Source: CAINVV01 sp037137375 (GTDB lineage: Bacteria; Bacteroidota; Bacteroidia; Bacteroidales; Prolixibacteraceae). From it: a DNA stretch of 64,000 nucleotides. Below the pieces are notes generated by a model, which worked only from the letters and a program-made list of their open reading frames with translations, had not been told where the DNA came from and searched no databases. The stretch is taken from the NCBI GenBank assembly GCA_037137375.1, contig JBAXKJ010000014.1:62001-126000 (forward strand). Reading direction: 5' to 3'. Positions 1-9,000 of this stretch are shown in pieces (the first letter of the stretch is position 1; every line of letters starts with the position of its first letter). Made by a program: the position numbers and the translations under genes.

Positions 1-618
1 CCTGTCGGTGGAGACCACAACTTTAAAGATCCCCGGTTTCCGGTGCAGTATGTCATTCGTCCGCAGTCTGATCAATTCCACGATTACCGTGGTTATGCTG
101 GACGCGTTGCAGGAGGTATTTTCACGGTAGGGCAGGAGGTTGTTGCTTTACCAGGCGGACAAAAAACCACCATTGAGGGAATTGATTTTGGAAAAGTGCA
201 GCTGGAACGGGCATTTGCTCCGCAGTCAGTAACCCTTCGTCTGGCGCATGAAATTGATATCAGCCGGGGCTCCATGATTGTGGATGCTGTAAATCAGCCT
301 CTTCAGGGTCAGGAGATTGATTTGATGGTTTGCTGGTTAAATAGCAAACCGCTTCAAATTAGGGGGAAATATTTGTTAAAACACACTTCCAATGAAATGA
401 AATGTGTTGTAACTGAAGTGGCTTATAAGGTTAATATCAATACCTTAGAAGAATTGCACGAGGATAAGAACATCGGTTTAAACGAGATAGCGAAGATTTC
501 AATCAAGACGACACGTCCTATTTTCTACGATTCCTATAAACGAAACAGGGATACCGGCAGTCTGATTCTGATCGATGAAGGCACCAATAATGTGGTGGGT
601 GCCGGGATGATATTATAA
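1..618 (+). CDS. cysN: Sulfate adenylyltransferase subunit 1 (CysN), C-terminal part
   Basis: The frame is open from base 1, so the gene begins outside the window; 205 residues remain. CysN is the GTPase subunit of ATP sulfurylase, which with CysD makes adenosine 5'-phosphosulfate in the cytoplasm. What is left is the two EF-Tu-like beta-barrel domains after the GTPase domain: the segment with FPVQYVIRP followed by RGYAGRVAGG is typical of domain 2, and the tail with NRDTGSLILID and GAGMIL is the usual CysN C-terminus. The GTPase motifs are not visible because they lie upstream. It ends just before a palindrome cluster and a terminator. The identification is firm. The downstream glycan genes are on the other strand and unrelated. 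Confidence 0.93.
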   Translation, partial: PVGGDHNFKDPRFPVQYVIRPQSDQFHDYRGYAGRVAGGIFTVGQEVVALPGGQKTTIEGIDFGKVQLERAFAPQSVTLRLAHEIDISRGSMIVDAVNQPLQGQEIDLMVCWLNSKPLQIRGKYLLKHTSNEMKCVVTEVAYKVNINTLEELHEDKNIGLNEIAKISIKTTRPIFYDSYKRNRDTGSLILIDEGTNNVVGAGMIL

Positions 619-630
619 TTCGACATACGC

Positions 631-710
631 TGGTCAGGCTTTGTAATCCTGACCAGCAATTGTCCCAAAAATTAAGCTTACATGAACGGTCAGGATTGCA
701 AATCCTGACC
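631..710. repeat. Pair of related palindromes (REP-like)
   Basis: Two imperfect hairpins lie between cysN and the receptor gene. The first (631-655) pairs TGGTCAGG with CCTGACCA around a 9-base loop. The second (688-710) pairs GGTCAGGATT with AATCCTGACC. Both share the core of the terminator stem at 725-764. They look like a small extragenic palindromic cluster at convergent gene ends. Confidence 0.7.
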
Positions 711-724
711 ACCAACTGCCAAAC

Positions 725-764
725 AAAAAGAGGATCAGGATTTGAAATCCTGATCCTCTTTTTT
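725..764. terminator. Bidirectional intrinsic terminator between cysN and the TonB receptor gene
   Basis: A long stem pairs AAGAGGATCAGGATT with its complement across a few loop bases, flanked by an A-run on the left and a T-run on the right. It therefore works in both directions and separates the convergent plus-strand cysN from the minus-strand receptor gene ending at 791. Confidence 0.85.
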
Positions 765-790
765 GATATCTCAACCAGAAAATTTCCGGT

Positions 791-3700
791 TTAGAAGTTG
801 TACTTCAGCCCCATCTGTGCCTGTGTGCGGGAATTGACAGGGTCGACCGTATAATACTGACTGTTATTGTTATCAGGATACTTCAGGAAATTGAAAGTCG
901 AAACATATCCTGTTGCACCCGGGGCCAACTTATTGGCATCATTCACAAACTGCAACATAGGAACAGTATAGTTGTTTACATTAGTTACAAAATATACTTT
1001 TCCCCAGTTCTTGTTGATCAGGTTGGGCACATTGAAAATAGTAGCCATCAACTGTATGCTTTGCTTCCTTTTTCCAGAATTGAATTTGAATTCATGTGTG
1101 ATCTGCATATCAACGAAATGATTCCAGGGTGTCCTTAGACCGTTTCTTTCGGCATATTGACCTCTTCTTGTACTGAGATACTTATCGTTGTTGATGAAGT
1201 TATTGAAGTCTTTAGACTGATCTGCAGCACTATAGGTTACTGCACCACTCGAATTGGTAATATCCGCGAAAGGCAGCTCACTTGCATTCTTGGGAATGTA
1301 GATCAAACAAGCGTTTGAAGAGTTACCGAATGGATTCGGACTGGTCGAATAGGTTGCGCTATAAGGAGCGCCAGCCTGTGAAGAATGGAAGATTCCAATT
1401 GAAGTCTTGTTATTCTCATTCCAATCGACATTCAGGAACCAGGAAGATACGATTCTATGACGCAAGTCGAAATTTGAGAAAGCAAGATCCGGATTGTTTG
1501 GTGAGATAGACGGGTTAACCTCGTAGTTAGACTGCCAGGAGTTTCTGATTCCATTAGCTACGTCTTTTGACAAACCATAGGTATAAGCAATGTTTGCAAA
1601 TCCTGAAAATTTGCCATGACGCTCAAATACTTTTGACAACTTGGCCGTGAGGTTGTACCTATAACCTTGGTGTGTGTTGGTCAGCAGGTAGATATTTGAA
1701 AAATCGGTGCTGTTTTTACCACCTTTGTAGATCGGAGTTTGTGTAGGTCCGGTAGCCAGATAGGTCACCGCACTGTCTTTCACGTTGATATTTTGGAATG
1801 AAACATCATTGATAACCTTTGTATAGAGACCTTCAAACGATAGTTTATATCCGTTTTTGAAAAGGAAATCAACTGCGAGGTTACTTCTCCAAACTTCCGG
1901 CATCTTGAAATTATTGTCAACCACGTCAAGTTCACGGGTAGCTGAAGCAGAAGTTCCGAAAATTCCTTCTGTAGTGCTCTTAAGTTGAGAAGCATCCATT
2001 ACCAATGGAACAACGGCTTTAGTTCCCGAAGGTTTCACGTCAATATTGGCAAACTTAGTTCCTGGGAAAGTGTAAGCATAACCCAGCCATGCCATCGGGA
2101 TACGACCAGTAAAGATTCCTGTTCCGCCTCTTACAACGATTGATTTATCACCATTGACATCAAAAGTGAAACCGATTCTTGGCGAAGGAATGACCTTTCC
2201 AAAGAATTTGTTTGTAATACTCTTGAAGGAAGTATTTGTATAGGTGTTGCCTGTGTGAACATCCCTGATGTTGTTGAAAGAAGGTATTAAACCCGGGTCG
2301 GTGGAAACAAATTGGTAATCAAAACGGATTCCGGGAGAGATTTTTAGTCGCTCGAGGTTGATTTCATCCTGCGCATATAAGCTCATGAAATTAACCTTGA
2401 AAGAAGCAATCTGATCCGGATTACTATTCAGGTAGTCGATGGAGTTCATACTTGAATTCAACGGATAAACACTCCTGATTCTGCTAGGTTTATCTGCCAG
2501 GAAGTTGGCGATGCTCGAATATTCCCATCTGCCGTTGTATGAATTCAGGAAGCCGTAATCGATCTTATAAAATTCGTTGTGAGTACCTAACGTGAAGGTG
2601 TTGAATCCTTTGATCCAGGTCAGGTTGTCTGTTAATTCAATCGTCCTTTGTTTGGTATTATAAATCGAAGCTTCGCGCCATGATCCAAGCCATATTTTAC
2701 CACTGGCAATATCAATAAAAGGAGCCGTTGGTTTTGGATAGTCACGGTAGTCATGTACGTTGATGTAACTAACCATCAAATCATTATAGAGACTATTTGA
2801 AAATGTTGATTTCAGCTGCCCTACAATACTCAGGTTTTTAGTTTGCTGTGTGAAGTCAGTAGATCCAAACTGGAAATTAGTTGTACTTCTTTCGAGGTTC
2901 TGTCCCCAGCCATGTGTATAAATTGCCCGGACCATCAATGAATTTTTGTCATTGATAATGTAATCCAAACGACCAAAAAGTTTATCACTGTTGGTTTGGA
3001 TATTATAGCTTGTATAACTTCCGGGATCGTAATTGTATTTTGTTTTTAATTGATTTACAATTGCTTGGGCATCGGAAGTGCTTAGTGGAGCACCTGCATC
3101 ACCTGCACTAAAGAAGGAAGGCTCCTGTTTTCTAGTCTGCTCAGCGTTAATAAAGTAGAACAGTTTGTTTTGCTTGAGGGCTCCACTGATGCTGAAACCA
3201 TAAATATTGTCGTGGAAAGAAGAGGCCATTTTGTTGCCGGAAGGATCTTTACCAACCAACCAGCTGGGTTTTCCAAAACCATAAATGTCACCTTTAAAAT
3301 CGTTGGTACCGCTCTTGGTTACTGCGTTTACGCTACCTCCTGTAAAGTTGCCTTGCTTGATGTCGAAAGGAGAAATTTGTACCTGTACCTGTTCAATATA
3401 ATCGATACTGTATGGATTTGAGCGGCTTCCAGCTCCGGCGGTTCCGGCTTGGCCACCACCACTGGTACCACCTGCAGAGTTGCTGAAACTGATCGCGTCA
3501 TTATTCACGGCGCCATCCAGCGTGATGTTGTTATAACGGAAGTTAGAACCTCCGTAAGCGTTATTATTGGATTCAGGGGTCATCCTGGTAAAGTCCTGGA
3601 GACTATGTGTGACCGAGGGTAAAAGCTGCAATTGAGAGCTTTTTATAACAGTACCTTCATTACGTACCCTTGATCTTCCAACAACTTCCACACCCTTGAT

Positions 3701-4051
3701 TTCCTGACTTTCAGGTTGCATCTGGACAGATACATCGGTGGTAGTACCAAGACTCAATGAATTGATATCCCTTGTTTCTGCCTTGTATCCGATAAAGGAG
3801 ATGATTACTTTATAAGGACCTCCGGGAGAAAGGTTAGGCACGAAGAATACCCCCTTTTCATTTGTAACGGTTGCACTGATTTTCTTTAGCGGAACATAAA
3901 TGATTTGAACATTCACTCCCGGCATGGGTAATTTTGTTTCGTCCAATATCTTGCCCGAAAGAAAAGCGCTGGTTTGTTGAGCCATCACTCCATTCACCAA
4001 AACAAGCAGGAAGAGGGATAAATAAATTAGTTTCTTAAAACTGTTTTTCAT
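791..4051 (-). CDS. Oar-like TonB-dependent outer-membrane receptor with carboxypeptidase-like N-terminal domain
   Basis: The 1086-residue protein starts with a Sec signal peptide (MKNSFKKLIYLSLFLLVLV, cleavage near VMAQQ). A carboxypeptidase regulatory-like beta-sandwich follows (around residues 30-115, with GKILDETKLPMPGVNV), then a plug region (about 125-260, with the LPSVTHSLQDFTRMTPE and LDGAVNNDA segments) and a long beta-barrel. This order is the Oar type of TonB-dependent receptor rather than a classic SusC. There is no SusD partner on either side, and the substrate cannot be read from sequence. A short Gly/Ser-rich stretch lies in the plug near residues 190-210. A perfect Bacteroidota -7 box lies about 70 bases upstream of the start. 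The barrel ends in a terminal aromatic residue (KYNF), as expected for outer-membrane assembly. Confidence 0.88.
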   Translation of the reverse strand: MKNSFKKLIYLSLFLLVLVNGVMAQQTSAFLSGKILDETKLPMPGVNVQIIYVPLKKISATVTNEKGVFFVPNLSPGGPYKVIISFIGYKAETRDINSLSLGTTTDVSVQMQPESQEIKGVEVVGRSRVRNEGTVIKSSQLQLLPSVTHSLQDFTRMTPESNNNAYGGSNFRYNNITLDGAVNNDAISFSNSAGGTSGGGQAGTAGAGSRSNPYSIDYIEQVQVQISPFDIKQGNFTGGSVNAVTKSGTNDFKGDIYGFGKPSWLVGKDPSGNKMASSFHDNIYGFSISGALKQNKLFYFINAEQTRKQEPSFFSAGDAGAPLSTSDAQAIVNQLKTKYNYDPGSYTSYNIQTNSDKLFGRLDYIINDKNSLMVRAIYTHGWGQNLERSTTNFQFGSTDFTQQTKNLSIVGQLKSTFSNSLYNDLMVSYINVHDYRDYPKPTAPFIDIASGKIWLGSWREASIYNTKQRTIELTDNLTWIKGFNTFTLGTHNEFYKIDYGFLNSYNGRWEYSSIANFLADKPSRIRSVYPLNSSMNSIDYLNSNPDQIASFKVNFMSLYAQDEINLERLKISPGIRFDYQFVSTDPGLIPSFNNIRDVHTGNTYTNTSFKSITNKFFGKVIPSPRIGFTFDVNGDKSIVVRGGTGIFTGRIPMAWLGYAYTFPGTKFANIDVKPSGTKAVVPLVMDASQLKSTTEGIFGTSASATRELDVVDNNFKMPEVWRSNLAVDFLFKNGYKLSFEGLYTKVINDVSFQNINVKDSAVTYLATGPTQTPIYKGGKNSTDFSNIYLLTNTHQGYRYNLTAKLSKVFERHGKFSGFANIAYTYGLSKDVANGIRNSWQSNYEVNPSISPNNPDLAFSNFDLRHRIVSSWFLNVDWNENNKTSIGIFHSSQAGAPYSATYSTSPNPFGNSSNACLIYIPKNASELPFADITNSSGAVTYSAADQSKDFNNFINNDKYLSTRRGQYAERNGLRTPWNHFVDMQITHEFKFNSGKRKQSIQLMATIFNVPNLINKNWGKVYFVTNVNNYTVPMLQFVNDANKLAPGATGYVSTFNFLKYPDNNNSQYYTVDPVNSRTQAQMGLKYNF

Positions 4052-4120
4052 TGTGTCAGTTATTTTTAATTGTGTAAGACGAACAAAGCCTCTAGATTTT
4101 TTGAGCGCCTGATTTTAGGG

Positions 4121-4128
4121 CAAAAGTA
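4121..4128 (-). promoter_or_regulatory. Bacteroidota-type -7 box upstream of the TonB receptor gene
   Basis: Read on the minus strand this is TACTTTTG, a perfect match to the TAnnTTTG -7 element of Bacteroidota housekeeping promoters. It lies about 70 bases before the start codon at 4051. A TTTG upstream is 14 bases away, shorter than the usual spacing, so only the -7 half is convincing. Confidence 0.5.
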
Positions 4129-4186
4129 GGGTGCGCTTATTACAAAACTGTTACACAAAAATTACACAACGAATAAGTTTTAAAAG

Positions 4187-4227
4187 AAAAAATGGCTTTC
4201 TCCGTTGTTGGAGAAAGCCATTTTTTT
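4187..4227 (-). terminator. Intrinsic terminator downstream of the FadL-like gene
   Basis: The stem AAATGGCTTTCTCC pairs with GGAGAAAGCCATTT around a short loop, with A- and T-runs on the two sides. It follows the FadL-like gene, which ends at 4259 on the minus strand, and insulates it from the receptor gene downstream. Confidence 0.88.
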
Positions 4228-4258
4228 GATCGTCAGACCATTATAAAGTCGCTGTCGT

Positions 4259-5803
4259 TTACAACTTCATAGCAATCGTCAGAAGAATTTCATTTCTCAA
4301 GGAATGATATTTTACAGGATCGACATTGGCACCATCGACATGATACATATACTGAAAGTTGGTCTTGTCGCCCATGCTATAGGTCATATCGATGGAATAG
4401 TTTCCGGAACGGTAACCGATGCCTCCATGATAAGTTTTGAATTGGTAGTTTGAATTAGGTTGGGCCAAACCGAATGAAACGGATTTGTAAGGATTACCAA
4501 GCAATTCCATTCCACCCCTGAGGAAGAATGATTCTGTAACCCGGTATTCTGCTCCGACCCTGATATTACCAACGGGCTGATAAATAGATTTTATATCGCT
4601 GTTTTCGGTACTGAAAGCATCACTTCCCAAGCCATGTGTGAACTTCATCGTCGCATAGTCCACATATTCATAGTCAAGCGAAACCATACCTTTTTTTGCA
4701 AACTGGTAGGCAACGCTGGCGATAGCCCTAAGAGGTGTATGAAAACGATAATCGTAATTGCCTATAGGAGTCACTTCCTGATGGCTTCCATTCGCTTCAG
4801 TACTTATGCCAGTCAGGTTGGAACTCATGACTGAACTATAGGTTTCCTTGATGTTAAAAAAGGTCGGAGTATGCAGTGCCAATCCAAACCGAAGAACAGG
4901 AGTCGCACGGAAAATGGCTCCAATTTTGAGATTATATCCTACCCCTGAAGTGCGGGCACTATTGGTATAGTCAAAATTTCCCCATGATCCAGCCTGAGTT
5001 TTCGCGTTGTTTTCCCCACTTTCACTGTACTTTTTCACCTCGTCCAGGAACAGGTCCTGCATTCCAACCGTTGCGCCAAGATAAAGCTTGTGGTTGAAAT
5101 TTGCTCCGAAAGTGGCAACATATTCATTAATAAATCCTTCGCGGGTAGCAGATTCTGTCTGTTTAACGGTCTCATTACTTAACAGAAAAGTGTTGTACTG
5201 ATTTGCACCGGTATTTGGATTTGCCACATCGATCAGGTAGTTCTCCCAGGCCATTTTGCTTTCCCAAGGGATACCACTTGCATAAGGATCATAGGAATCA
5301 GAAGAAACCAGATTGTTGTAATTTATTCCTTTGGTATTTTGGGCGAATGCGTCCATTCTTGAATAGTTGGCATAATCTGCCCTGACATAGCTGTTTTGGT
5401 TGAAGTTAGCCAGTTTGTTGAATCCAACTCCAAAATTGTACGAGATGACACCTGAAGTATTTTCAGGAGCCTGCAAAACAGATACATAGCCTACATTTTT
5501 AAAGTTGAAGCTATTATTATTGTCCTGATAGGCTGTGCCCAGATAAGTAGATTCGGTATTATTCATGTTATTGTTCAAGGTGATAGACGCTTCACCCCTG
5601 AGGTAAATACCTACTCCTGCCGGATTAATACTCAGCGAGGCAAAATCTCCGCCCAGGGCGCCGAAGGCATTTCCCATGGCCTTTGAACGAGCGGTTGAAC
5701 CATAGTTGTGCTCCGAAAAAAGTAGGGCATTGTCAACATATTGAGCCGATGCAATAGACATTAGACCAACTAATGTTATGATGGTGAAATATAGCTTTTT
5801 CAT
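4259..5803 (-). CDS. OmpP1/FadL/TodX-type outer-membrane transport protein
   Basis: This 514-residue protein has a signal peptide (MKKLYFTIITLVGLMSIASA) and then a conserved Bacteroidota N-terminus: a segment with GSTARSKAMGNAFGALGGD followed by LSINPAGVGIY, the mark of the OmpP1/FadL family. FadL-type proteins are 14-strand barrels that let hydrophobic compounds through the outer membrane. The rest shows alternating polar/hydrophobic strands rich in Tyr, Gly and Asn. The C-terminus (LLTIAMKL) is a plausible last strand. It starts 54 bases after the stop of the Gly/Ser-rich lipoprotein gene, so the two may be co-transcribed, and it ends at a strong terminator. The ligand is unknown. Confidence 0.75.
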   Translation of the reverse strand: MKKLYFTIITLVGLMSIASAQYVDNALLFSEHNYGSTARSKAMGNAFGALGGDFASLSINPAGVGIYLRGEASITLNNNMNNTESTYLGTAYQDNNNSFNFKNVGYVSVLQAPENTSGVISYNFGVGFNKLANFNQNSYVRADYANYSRMDAFAQNTKGINYNNLVSSDSYDPYASGIPWESKMAWENYLIDVANPNTGANQYNTFLLSNETVKQTESATREGFINEYVATFGANFNHKLYLGATVGMQDLFLDEVKKYSESGENNAKTQAGSWGNFDYTNSARTSGVGYNLKIGAIFRATPVLRFGLALHTPTFFNIKETYSSVMSSNLTGISTEANGSHQEVTPIGNYDYRFHTPLRAIASVAYQFAKKGMVSLDYEYVDYATMKFTHGLGSDAFSTENSDIKSIYQPVGNIRVGAEYRVTESFFLRGGMELLGNPYKSVSFGLAQPNSNYQFKTYHGGIGYRSGNYSIDMTYSMGDKTNFQYMYHVDGANVDPVKYHSLRNEILLTIAMKL

Positions 5804-5857
5804 TTCTATAATATTAAATACTATTGATTGATACAGGATAATCTCTATTTTCAGATA

Positions 5858-7393
5858 TTATGGACGACCACCTCTTGTGCCGGTGCTGCCACCGCCGCTA
5901 CTGCCACTGTTACCGCTACTGCTGCCACTGTACATGCCTCCTGAACTTGATGATGGAGTATACGATGGAGTATAGGATGGGGTATAACTTCTTGAATAAG
6001 AGCTACTTGATTCGGCGGATCTTGACGGAGCATAGCTGCTTCCACTGTAACTGCCATTTCTTGATGAGACGTTCGGAGCACTGTTGACAGAACCCCGTTG
6101 ATAACTGCTGGAAGATTCGGTTCTGGGGGAGCTGCTACCCGTGCTCTGGGGTCTCGCATAGCGGCTTGACTGGGTAGCAGTGCCTGTTGAGCCCTGAGGA
6201 GAATATTGACGGGTTGATCCGCTGTTATAGGAAGACTGGGTATTCATCCTTGGCCGGCTATAGGTTGGAGTATACCCTGGACTACTTGTGACAGGTGATC
6301 TGGAGTAGCTGCCACTTTGAACGGCTGCTCCACTGCCCTGAACCGGAGTATTATTGGAACGTCTGAGATTAGTAACTGTTTCTCCTCTTCCGACCCTAAA
6401 GCCTTGTGTGTTATTAGTCTGATTCTGTGGCAGAACTGTGGCTCCGGTGTTATCCCGGGTACCGGAAAGCCTGGTTGAGGTAGCTCCTGATCCTCCAAGA
6501 CCGCTTCTTGTATCGATAACAGTCGAATTTCCACTGCCACTGGCAGGATATCGCGTTGAGCCGCTAAGATTTCTGAATCCCGTCTGGCCGTTCAAAGAAC
6601 CGCCTCCACCCAGGAGACCACCATTATTAGTGTTCATGCCGTATTTCACAGCTTTTGAACCGCCACCGCCACCTTCATAATTTTGCTTTCCATAGTGATG
6701 GCGCCCGTCATTATATCTTCCACCGCCACCGTAATCGGCGAAGTATCCATAACCGCCGCCCCATCCGTAGCCGGAGTAATAACCGCCCCATCCCATGTAA
6801 GGATAGTAGCCGCCCCATCCAAAACCGCCCCAGCCATATCCCATGTACCAGGGATCATAAAAGCCTCCAAAACCCATGTATGGACTGAAACCGCCCCAAC
6901 CCATACCCCAGCGGCTATATCCAAAGCCGTAGTAGGAACCGAAATAAGGATCCCAGAAAGGATCCCAGAATGGGTTGTAGAAATAGGGATTGTAGAAAGC
7001 TCTGATTCTGGAAGAGTAATCCATCTCTTCGCCTTCAAAATAGTTGTTGATGGTTATCTGCTCTTTGTCATTTTTATATTCCATGACGGTATCCGCATAG
7101 GCAGGCTGATCCTCGAAATAATAGGCGTTGTTATCCTTGCGACTGCTCTTGGGAACAATGTAGTTGTTCACGATCTTGCCCTGATCATTCTCTTCAACCT
7201 GCATTGCGACCATGCTTTTCTTCTGCGCTTCCGGTTTCTTAACTTCTTTCACCGGTTTGGGAGCAGTCGGCCTGGCATCCCCGGGAGTATAATACAGATC
7301 ATCTGAATATCCTCCGGAGGTGACCCTTAAACCTGTTGTACAGGCCGTAGCCAAAAGTGCAATGGCTAATAACAATTTAACTTTAGTTTTCAT
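5858..7393 (-). CDS. Gly/Ser/Tyr-rich low-complexity lipoprotein of unknown function
   Basis: No family is recognised. The 511-residue product begins with a lipoprotein-like signal (MKTKVKLLLAIALLATAC), so Cys18 may be lipidated. After a charged segment comes an extreme aromatic/glycine region (about residues 130-230, with FWDPFWDPYFGSYYGFGY and many GWGG and YxGWGGYY units). The C-terminal half is Ser/Thr/Gly/Arg-rich and contains a tandem YTPSYTPSYTPS run. A strong Shine-Dalgarno-like GGGAGGAA lies just before the start codon, which is unusual for a Bacteroidota gene. It is divergent from proS and precedes the FadL-like gene. Long open frames on the opposite strand here are artefacts of the repeated codons. 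The cell surface is the likely location, but that is inference. Confidence 0.75.
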   Translation of the reverse strand: MKTKVKLLLAIALLATACTTGLRVTSGGYSDDLYYTPGDARPTAPKPVKEVKKPEAQKKSMVAMQVEENDQGKIVNNYIVPKSSRKDNNAYYFEDQPAYADTVMEYKNDKEQITINNYFEGEEMDYSSRIRAFYNPYFYNPFWDPFWDPYFGSYYGFGYSRWGMGWGGFSPYMGFGGFYDPWYMGYGWGGFGWGGYYPYMGWGGYYSGYGWGGGYGYFADYGGGGRYNDGRHHYGKQNYEGGGGGSKAVKYGMNTNNGGLLGGGGSLNGQTGFRNLSGSTRYPASGSGNSTVIDTRSGLGGSGATSTRLSGTRDNTGATVLPQNQTNNTQGFRVGRGETVTNLRRSNNTPVQGSGAAVQSGSYSRSPVTSSPGYTPTYSRPRMNTQSSYNSGSTRQYSPQGSTGTATQSSRYARPQSTGSSSPRTESSSSYQRGSVNSAPNVSSRNGSYSGSSYAPSRSAESSSSYSRSYTPSYTPSYTPSSSSGGMYSGSSSGNSGSSGGGSTGTRGGRP

Positions 7394-7434
7394 GTTTTGT
7401 TCCTCCCTATATTAATTAATCTTTCAAATTTCCT

Positions 7435-7442
7435 TACTTTTG
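7435..7442 (+). promoter_or_regulatory. Bacteroidota-type -7 box for proS
   Basis: TACTTTTG is a perfect TAnnTTTG element. It would start transcription near 7449, giving a 5' leader of roughly 45 bases before the ATG at 7493. Its position inside the upstream-extended reading frame argues against any earlier proS start. No good TTTG -33 element was found at standard spacing. Confidence 0.6.
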
Positions 7443-7492
7443 CACGGGAATTTATACTTAAATACAAGCAAATATCATACCAAAACAGCATA

Positions 7493-8968
7493 ATGGCAAA
7501 AGAACTTACAACAAAAGAAGAGAATTATTCACAATGGTACAATGATCTGGTAAGCAAGGCAAATCTTGCTGAGAATTCTGCGGTTCGCGGATGCATGGTT
7601 ATCAAACCCTATGGCTATGCAATATGGGAAAAAATGCAGGCCGCGCTTGATCAAATGTTTAAGGACACGGGTCACGAAAATGCCTACTTTCCTTTGTTTA
7701 TTCCAAAATCATTCTTTTCTAAAGAGGCCAGCCATGTGGAGGGTTTTGCCAAAGAATGTGCTGTTGTGACTCATTATCGGTTGATGAATGATCCGAACGG
7801 CAAGGGAATTATTGTGGATCCTGATGCGAAACTCGAGGAGGAGCTGATCGTGCGTCCTACCTCCGAGACGATTATCTGGAGTACTTATAAAGGTTGGATT
7901 CAATCCTACCGTGATCTGCCTATTCTGGTGAACCAGTGGGCCAATGTTGTTCGATGGGAAATGCGTACCCGGATGTTTTTACGTACTTCAGAATTCTTGT
8001 GGCAGGAAGGCCACACGGCACACGAAACCAAAGAGGAAGCACTGGTGGAAACGGAAAAAATGATCAACGTTTATGCCGATTTTGCCGAAAACTATATGGC
8101 AGTTCCCGTGATTATGGGTGCCAAAACAGAACATGAAAGGTTTGCCGGTGCGCTTGAAACTTTCAGTATTGAAGCCTTGATGCAGGATGGTAAGGCTTTA
8201 CAATCCGGAACATCACACTTCCTCGGACAGAATTTCGCCAAGGCTTTTGAGGTGCAATTTTCTTCGAGAGAAGGGAAACTGGAATACGTCTGGGCTACTT
8301 CATGGGGTGTTTCCACCCGATTGATGGGTGCCTTGATCATGGCTCATTCTGATAATAATGGTCTGGTACTTCCTCCAAAACTGGCTCCAATTCAGGTTGT
8401 AATTGTTCCGATTTATAAAAATTTCGAGCAACTTGCCGTGATTTCAGAAGAGGTAAAATTATTGGTGGATAAGCTTAAAAAGAGAGGTATCCGGGTAAAA
8501 TATGATGACAACGATTCACAGCGGCCGGGCTGGAAATTTGCCGAATATGAGATGAAGGGCGTCCCCGTTCGTCTGGCAATCGGTCCACGAGATCTGGAAA
8601 ACGGTACGGTCGAGGTTGCCCGCAGGGATACGCTCACGAAAACAACGGAGAAATTTGAAGGCATCGATGCAATCATTGAAAATCTGTTGGTCGAAATTCA
8701 AGCTAATATTTTCCAGAAAGCCTTGAAATTCAGGGATGAGAATACGACAAAAGTCGATACTTACGAAGAGTTTAAGGAACGGCTTGCAACGAAGCCTGGT
8801 TTCATCCTTGCTCATTGGGATGGCACCAGTGAGACCGAAGCTATTATCAAGGAAGAGACCAAAGCAACGATTCGCTGCATCCCTTTCGATAGTGTAGAAG
8901 AACCGGGTAAATGCATCTTGACCGGAAAACCTTCCGACCGGAGGGTTTTATTCGCGTTATCCTATTAA
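7493..8968 (+). CDS. proS: Proline--tRNA ligase (short, archaeal/eukaryotic-like form)
   Basis: This 491-residue enzyme charges tRNA-Pro with proline. Class II signatures are clear: RPTSETIIW near residue 121, RWEMRTR near 154 and LRTSEFLWQEGHTAH near 163. A C-terminal anticodon-binding region follows (PIQVVIVPIYK), then the short terminal extension (IPFDSVEEPGKCILTGKPS) found in the ProS type that lacks the bacterial editing insertion. The length fits that short type. The frame runs open to 7397, but ATG 7493 (MAKELTTKEENYS) matches family N-termini and lies downstream of the -7 box at 7435. It is divergent from the lipoprotein gene and followed after 32 bases by pepT. Confidence 0.96.
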   Translation: MAKELTTKEENYSQWYNDLVSKANLAENSAVRGCMVIKPYGYAIWEKMQAALDQMFKDTGHENAYFPLFIPKSFFSKEASHVEGFAKECAVVTHYRLMNDPNGKGIIVDPDAKLEEELIVRPTSETIIWSTYKGWIQSYRDLPILVNQWANVVRWEMRTRMFLRTSEFLWQEGHTAHETKEEALVETEKMINVYADFAENYMAVPVIMGAKTEHERFAGALETFSIEALMQDGKALQSGTSHFLGQNFAKAFEVQFSSREGKLEYVWATSWGVSTRLMGALIMAHSDNNGLVLPPKLAPIQVVIVPIYKNFEQLAVISEEVKLLVDKLKKRGIRVKYDDNDSQRPGWKFAEYEMKGVPVRLAIGPRDLENGTVEVARRDTLTKTTEKFEGIDAIIENLLVEIQANIFQKALKFRDENTTKVDTYEEFKERLATKPGFILAHWDGTSETEAIIKEETKATIRCIPFDSVEEPGKCILTGKPSDRRVLFALSY

Positions 8969-9000
8969 CCTAATAAATGCCTTCTGGGGAAGGTCTGATG

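Noticed and set aside
791..4051. SusC identity for the TonB-dependent receptor
   Set aside because: No SusD follows, and the plug region and domain order match Oar-like receptors better.
6683..7306. 207-codon plus-strand frame opposite the Gly-rich lipoprotein gene
   Set aside because: It is the complement of a biased GGN/TAY-rich coding region and lacks any family feature; the minus-strand gene has a signal peptide and a ribosome site.
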